Source of the DNA: an uncultured Merdimonas sp.
GTDB lineage: Bacteria; Bacillota; Clostridia; Lachnospirales; Lachnospiraceae
DNA: 41,831 nt
Direction of reading: 5' to 3'
NCBI GenBank assembly: GCA_944378225.1
Contig: CALWGE010000021.1
Coordinates: 1 to 41,831, forward strand
Shown here: positions 40,774 through 41,831 of the stretch, piece by piece
How the letters are laid out: each line of letters starts with the position of its first letter
Position numbering within the stretch: position 1 is the first letter of the stretch
Translations under genes and position numbers: made by a program
The notes under the pieces: model-generated
Databases searched by the model: none
Seen by the model: only the letters and a program-made list of their open reading frames with translations
What the model was told of the DNA's origin: nothing

Positions 40774-41831
40774 CCTGTGGCTGAAACTTCTCTCTGTAGT
40801 TTCTGCGTTTATGCTGTGGCTTATCGTGCTGGATCAGGTGGATCCGGTGAGTTATGCGGATTTTTCACCTATCCAGGTGACCATGCTGAATGAAAATGTG
40901 GTGACAGATCAGGGTCTGGTCTATCAGATCCAGGACAACAGCGATGTAATCAGTGTGCGTGTCCGGGCGAAGACCTCTGTTCTGAGGGAGCTTTCAGCAG
41001 CTGATTTTACAGCTACGGCTGATATGGAAAAAAATATGAAGTACGGTAATCTGGTAGGGATCGAAGTGACCTGCAGAAACCGTGATGTAAAGTCTACAGA
41101 TATTACTAAGAGCAGAGAAAATGTAGTGCTCAGTATTGAAGATGCTTCAACAGAGCAGTTTAATGTGGTTGTAGACCAGGAGGGAACTCCGCCGGAAGGA
41201 TATATGGTTGGAACTGCCGTGCCTGAACAGAGTTTAATTCAGATAAGTGGTCCCGCATCTATTGTATCCAAGATACGGCGGGTAGAGGCAGCCCTTCAGG
41301 TATCCACACTCACTTCGGACAGAGTCGTACACTGCAGTCTGAATGTAATAGATGGCAATAACGATCCTTTGAGTGCTGCGGAGCTGGCCACGCTGGAATT
41401 TACGGGAAAAGATGAGGGCATGGATGTAGCCGTTACAGTACTTCGGACGAAGACGGTTCCTCTTAAGATAGGACATAGCGGGAATCCGGACTCGGGTTAT
41501 AGTTTCCGGTCTATTTCCTATAAACCGGAGAGCGTTGAGATAGCCGGAAGTTCTGAAATTATAGCCAATGTAACAGAGATAGTCGTTCCGGATGAAGCGG
41601 TGAATATTGAAGGTATTACAGAAAATCTTCAGACAACCGTGGATATCACGCCGTATCTTCCGGAAGGAATCCGCCTGAAGGATGAGACAGAGGCGAATGT
41701 GGCGGTAGTAGTAGAACTGGAAAGAAAGCAGGGCAGGACTGTGGATATCCCTGTGTCAGAGATTGCGTTGCGGAACGTTCCCCGGGGGTATGAAGTGGAT
41801 TTTGGGGACCTGGAAAACGTGGAACTGACTG
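40751..41831 (+). CDS. cdaR: CdaA regulator CdaR (YbbR-domain protein), truncated by the window end
   Basis: An open frame from ATG 40751 to the last base, at least 360 codons. It starts with a short cytoplasmic NNLWLKLLSVVSAFMLWLIV segment that forms a single membrane anchor (about 8-25), typical of CdaR. Repeating ~80-residue beta-rich YbbR domains follow, seen from repeated patterns such as VVVDQEGTPPEGYMVG, LKIGHSGNPDSGYSF and IPVSEIALRNVPRGYEV. YbbR domains face outside and modulate CdaA activity. It overlaps cdaA by 23 bases. The C-terminus is not in the window. Confidence 0.9.
   Translation, partial: MKNLLTNNLWLKLLSVVSAFMLWLIVLDQVDPVSYADFSPIQVTMLNENVVTDQGLVYQIQDNSDVISVRVRAKTSVLRELSAADFTATADMEKNMKYGNLVGIEVTCRNRDVKSTDITKSRENVVLSIEDASTEQFNVVVDQEGTPPEGYMVGTAVPEQSLIQISGPASIVSKIRRVEAALQVSTLTSDRVVHCSLNVIDGNNDPLSAAELATLEFTGKDEGMDVAVTVLRTKTVPLKIGHSGNPDSGYSFRSISYKPESVEIAGSSEIIANVTEIVVPDEAVNIEGITENLQTTVDITPYLPEGIRLKDETEANVAVVVELERKQGRTVDIPVSEIALRNVPRGYEVDFGDLENVELT

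Overview
The window looks like chromosome of a gut-type Lachnospiraceae member (Clostridia, broadly Blautia/Dorea/Roseburia-like). This is inferred from gene content and style, not from a marker gene: low-GC Gram-positive ribosome-binding sites (AGGAGG-type), YesM/YesN-type two-component genes, a class II GalT, a lipoprotein-based Mgl galactose transporter, an MreB-type protein, RecD2, ComF and a cdaA-cdaR pair.

Layout. 1-6.4 kb holds envelope and lipid genes: the tail of an unknown gene, a family 2 glycosyltransferase, a PAP2 phosphatase, a diacylglycerol-kinase-like lipid kinase, an FAD amine-oxidase/UDP-galactopyranose-mutase-like protein and a sodium:neurotransmitter-symporter-type transporter. 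6.68-13.2 kb is a 6,473-bp integrative element. It carries a Tn916-type integrase, an excisionase, a P-loop ATPase, a large protein I do not recognise, a possible 38-residue peptide, a repeat protein, an HNH protein and an XRE regulator. It is flanked by 116-bp imperfect direct repeats (about 90% identical, last 44 bp identical). Each repeat is a promoter -10 element plus the pseudoknotted leader of queT, so the element appears to have integrated inside a putative preQ1 riboswitch and to supply the promoter and aptamer that now drive queT.

13.9-28.2 kb is a galactose locus: galK, galT, mglB-mglA-mglC, a YesN/YesM-type regulator pair, two further sugar-binding proteins and a DeoR-family regulator. 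The mglB product appears to be a natural circular permutation of the galactose-binding protein. It begins at the segment normally found about 90 residues into the mature protein, and the missing N-terminal lobe is appended at the C-terminus, with most ligand-contact residues kept. Its neighbour at 26.3 kb has the normal order. MglC carries an extra ~220-residue cytoplasmic, largely coiled-coil N-terminus.

28.3-34.0 kb encodes a 2-oxo-acid dehydrogenase set: an E2 with three nearly identical lipoyl domains, a fused E1 alpha-beta protein and a lipoate ligase. No E3 is present in the window. 34.3-41.8 kb is housekeeping: MreB/Mbl, RecD2, ComF, two uncharacterised membrane proteins, the c-di-AMP synthase CdaA and its regulator CdaR, which runs off the end.

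All calls come from reading the sequence. No database search, folding program or alignment software was run.
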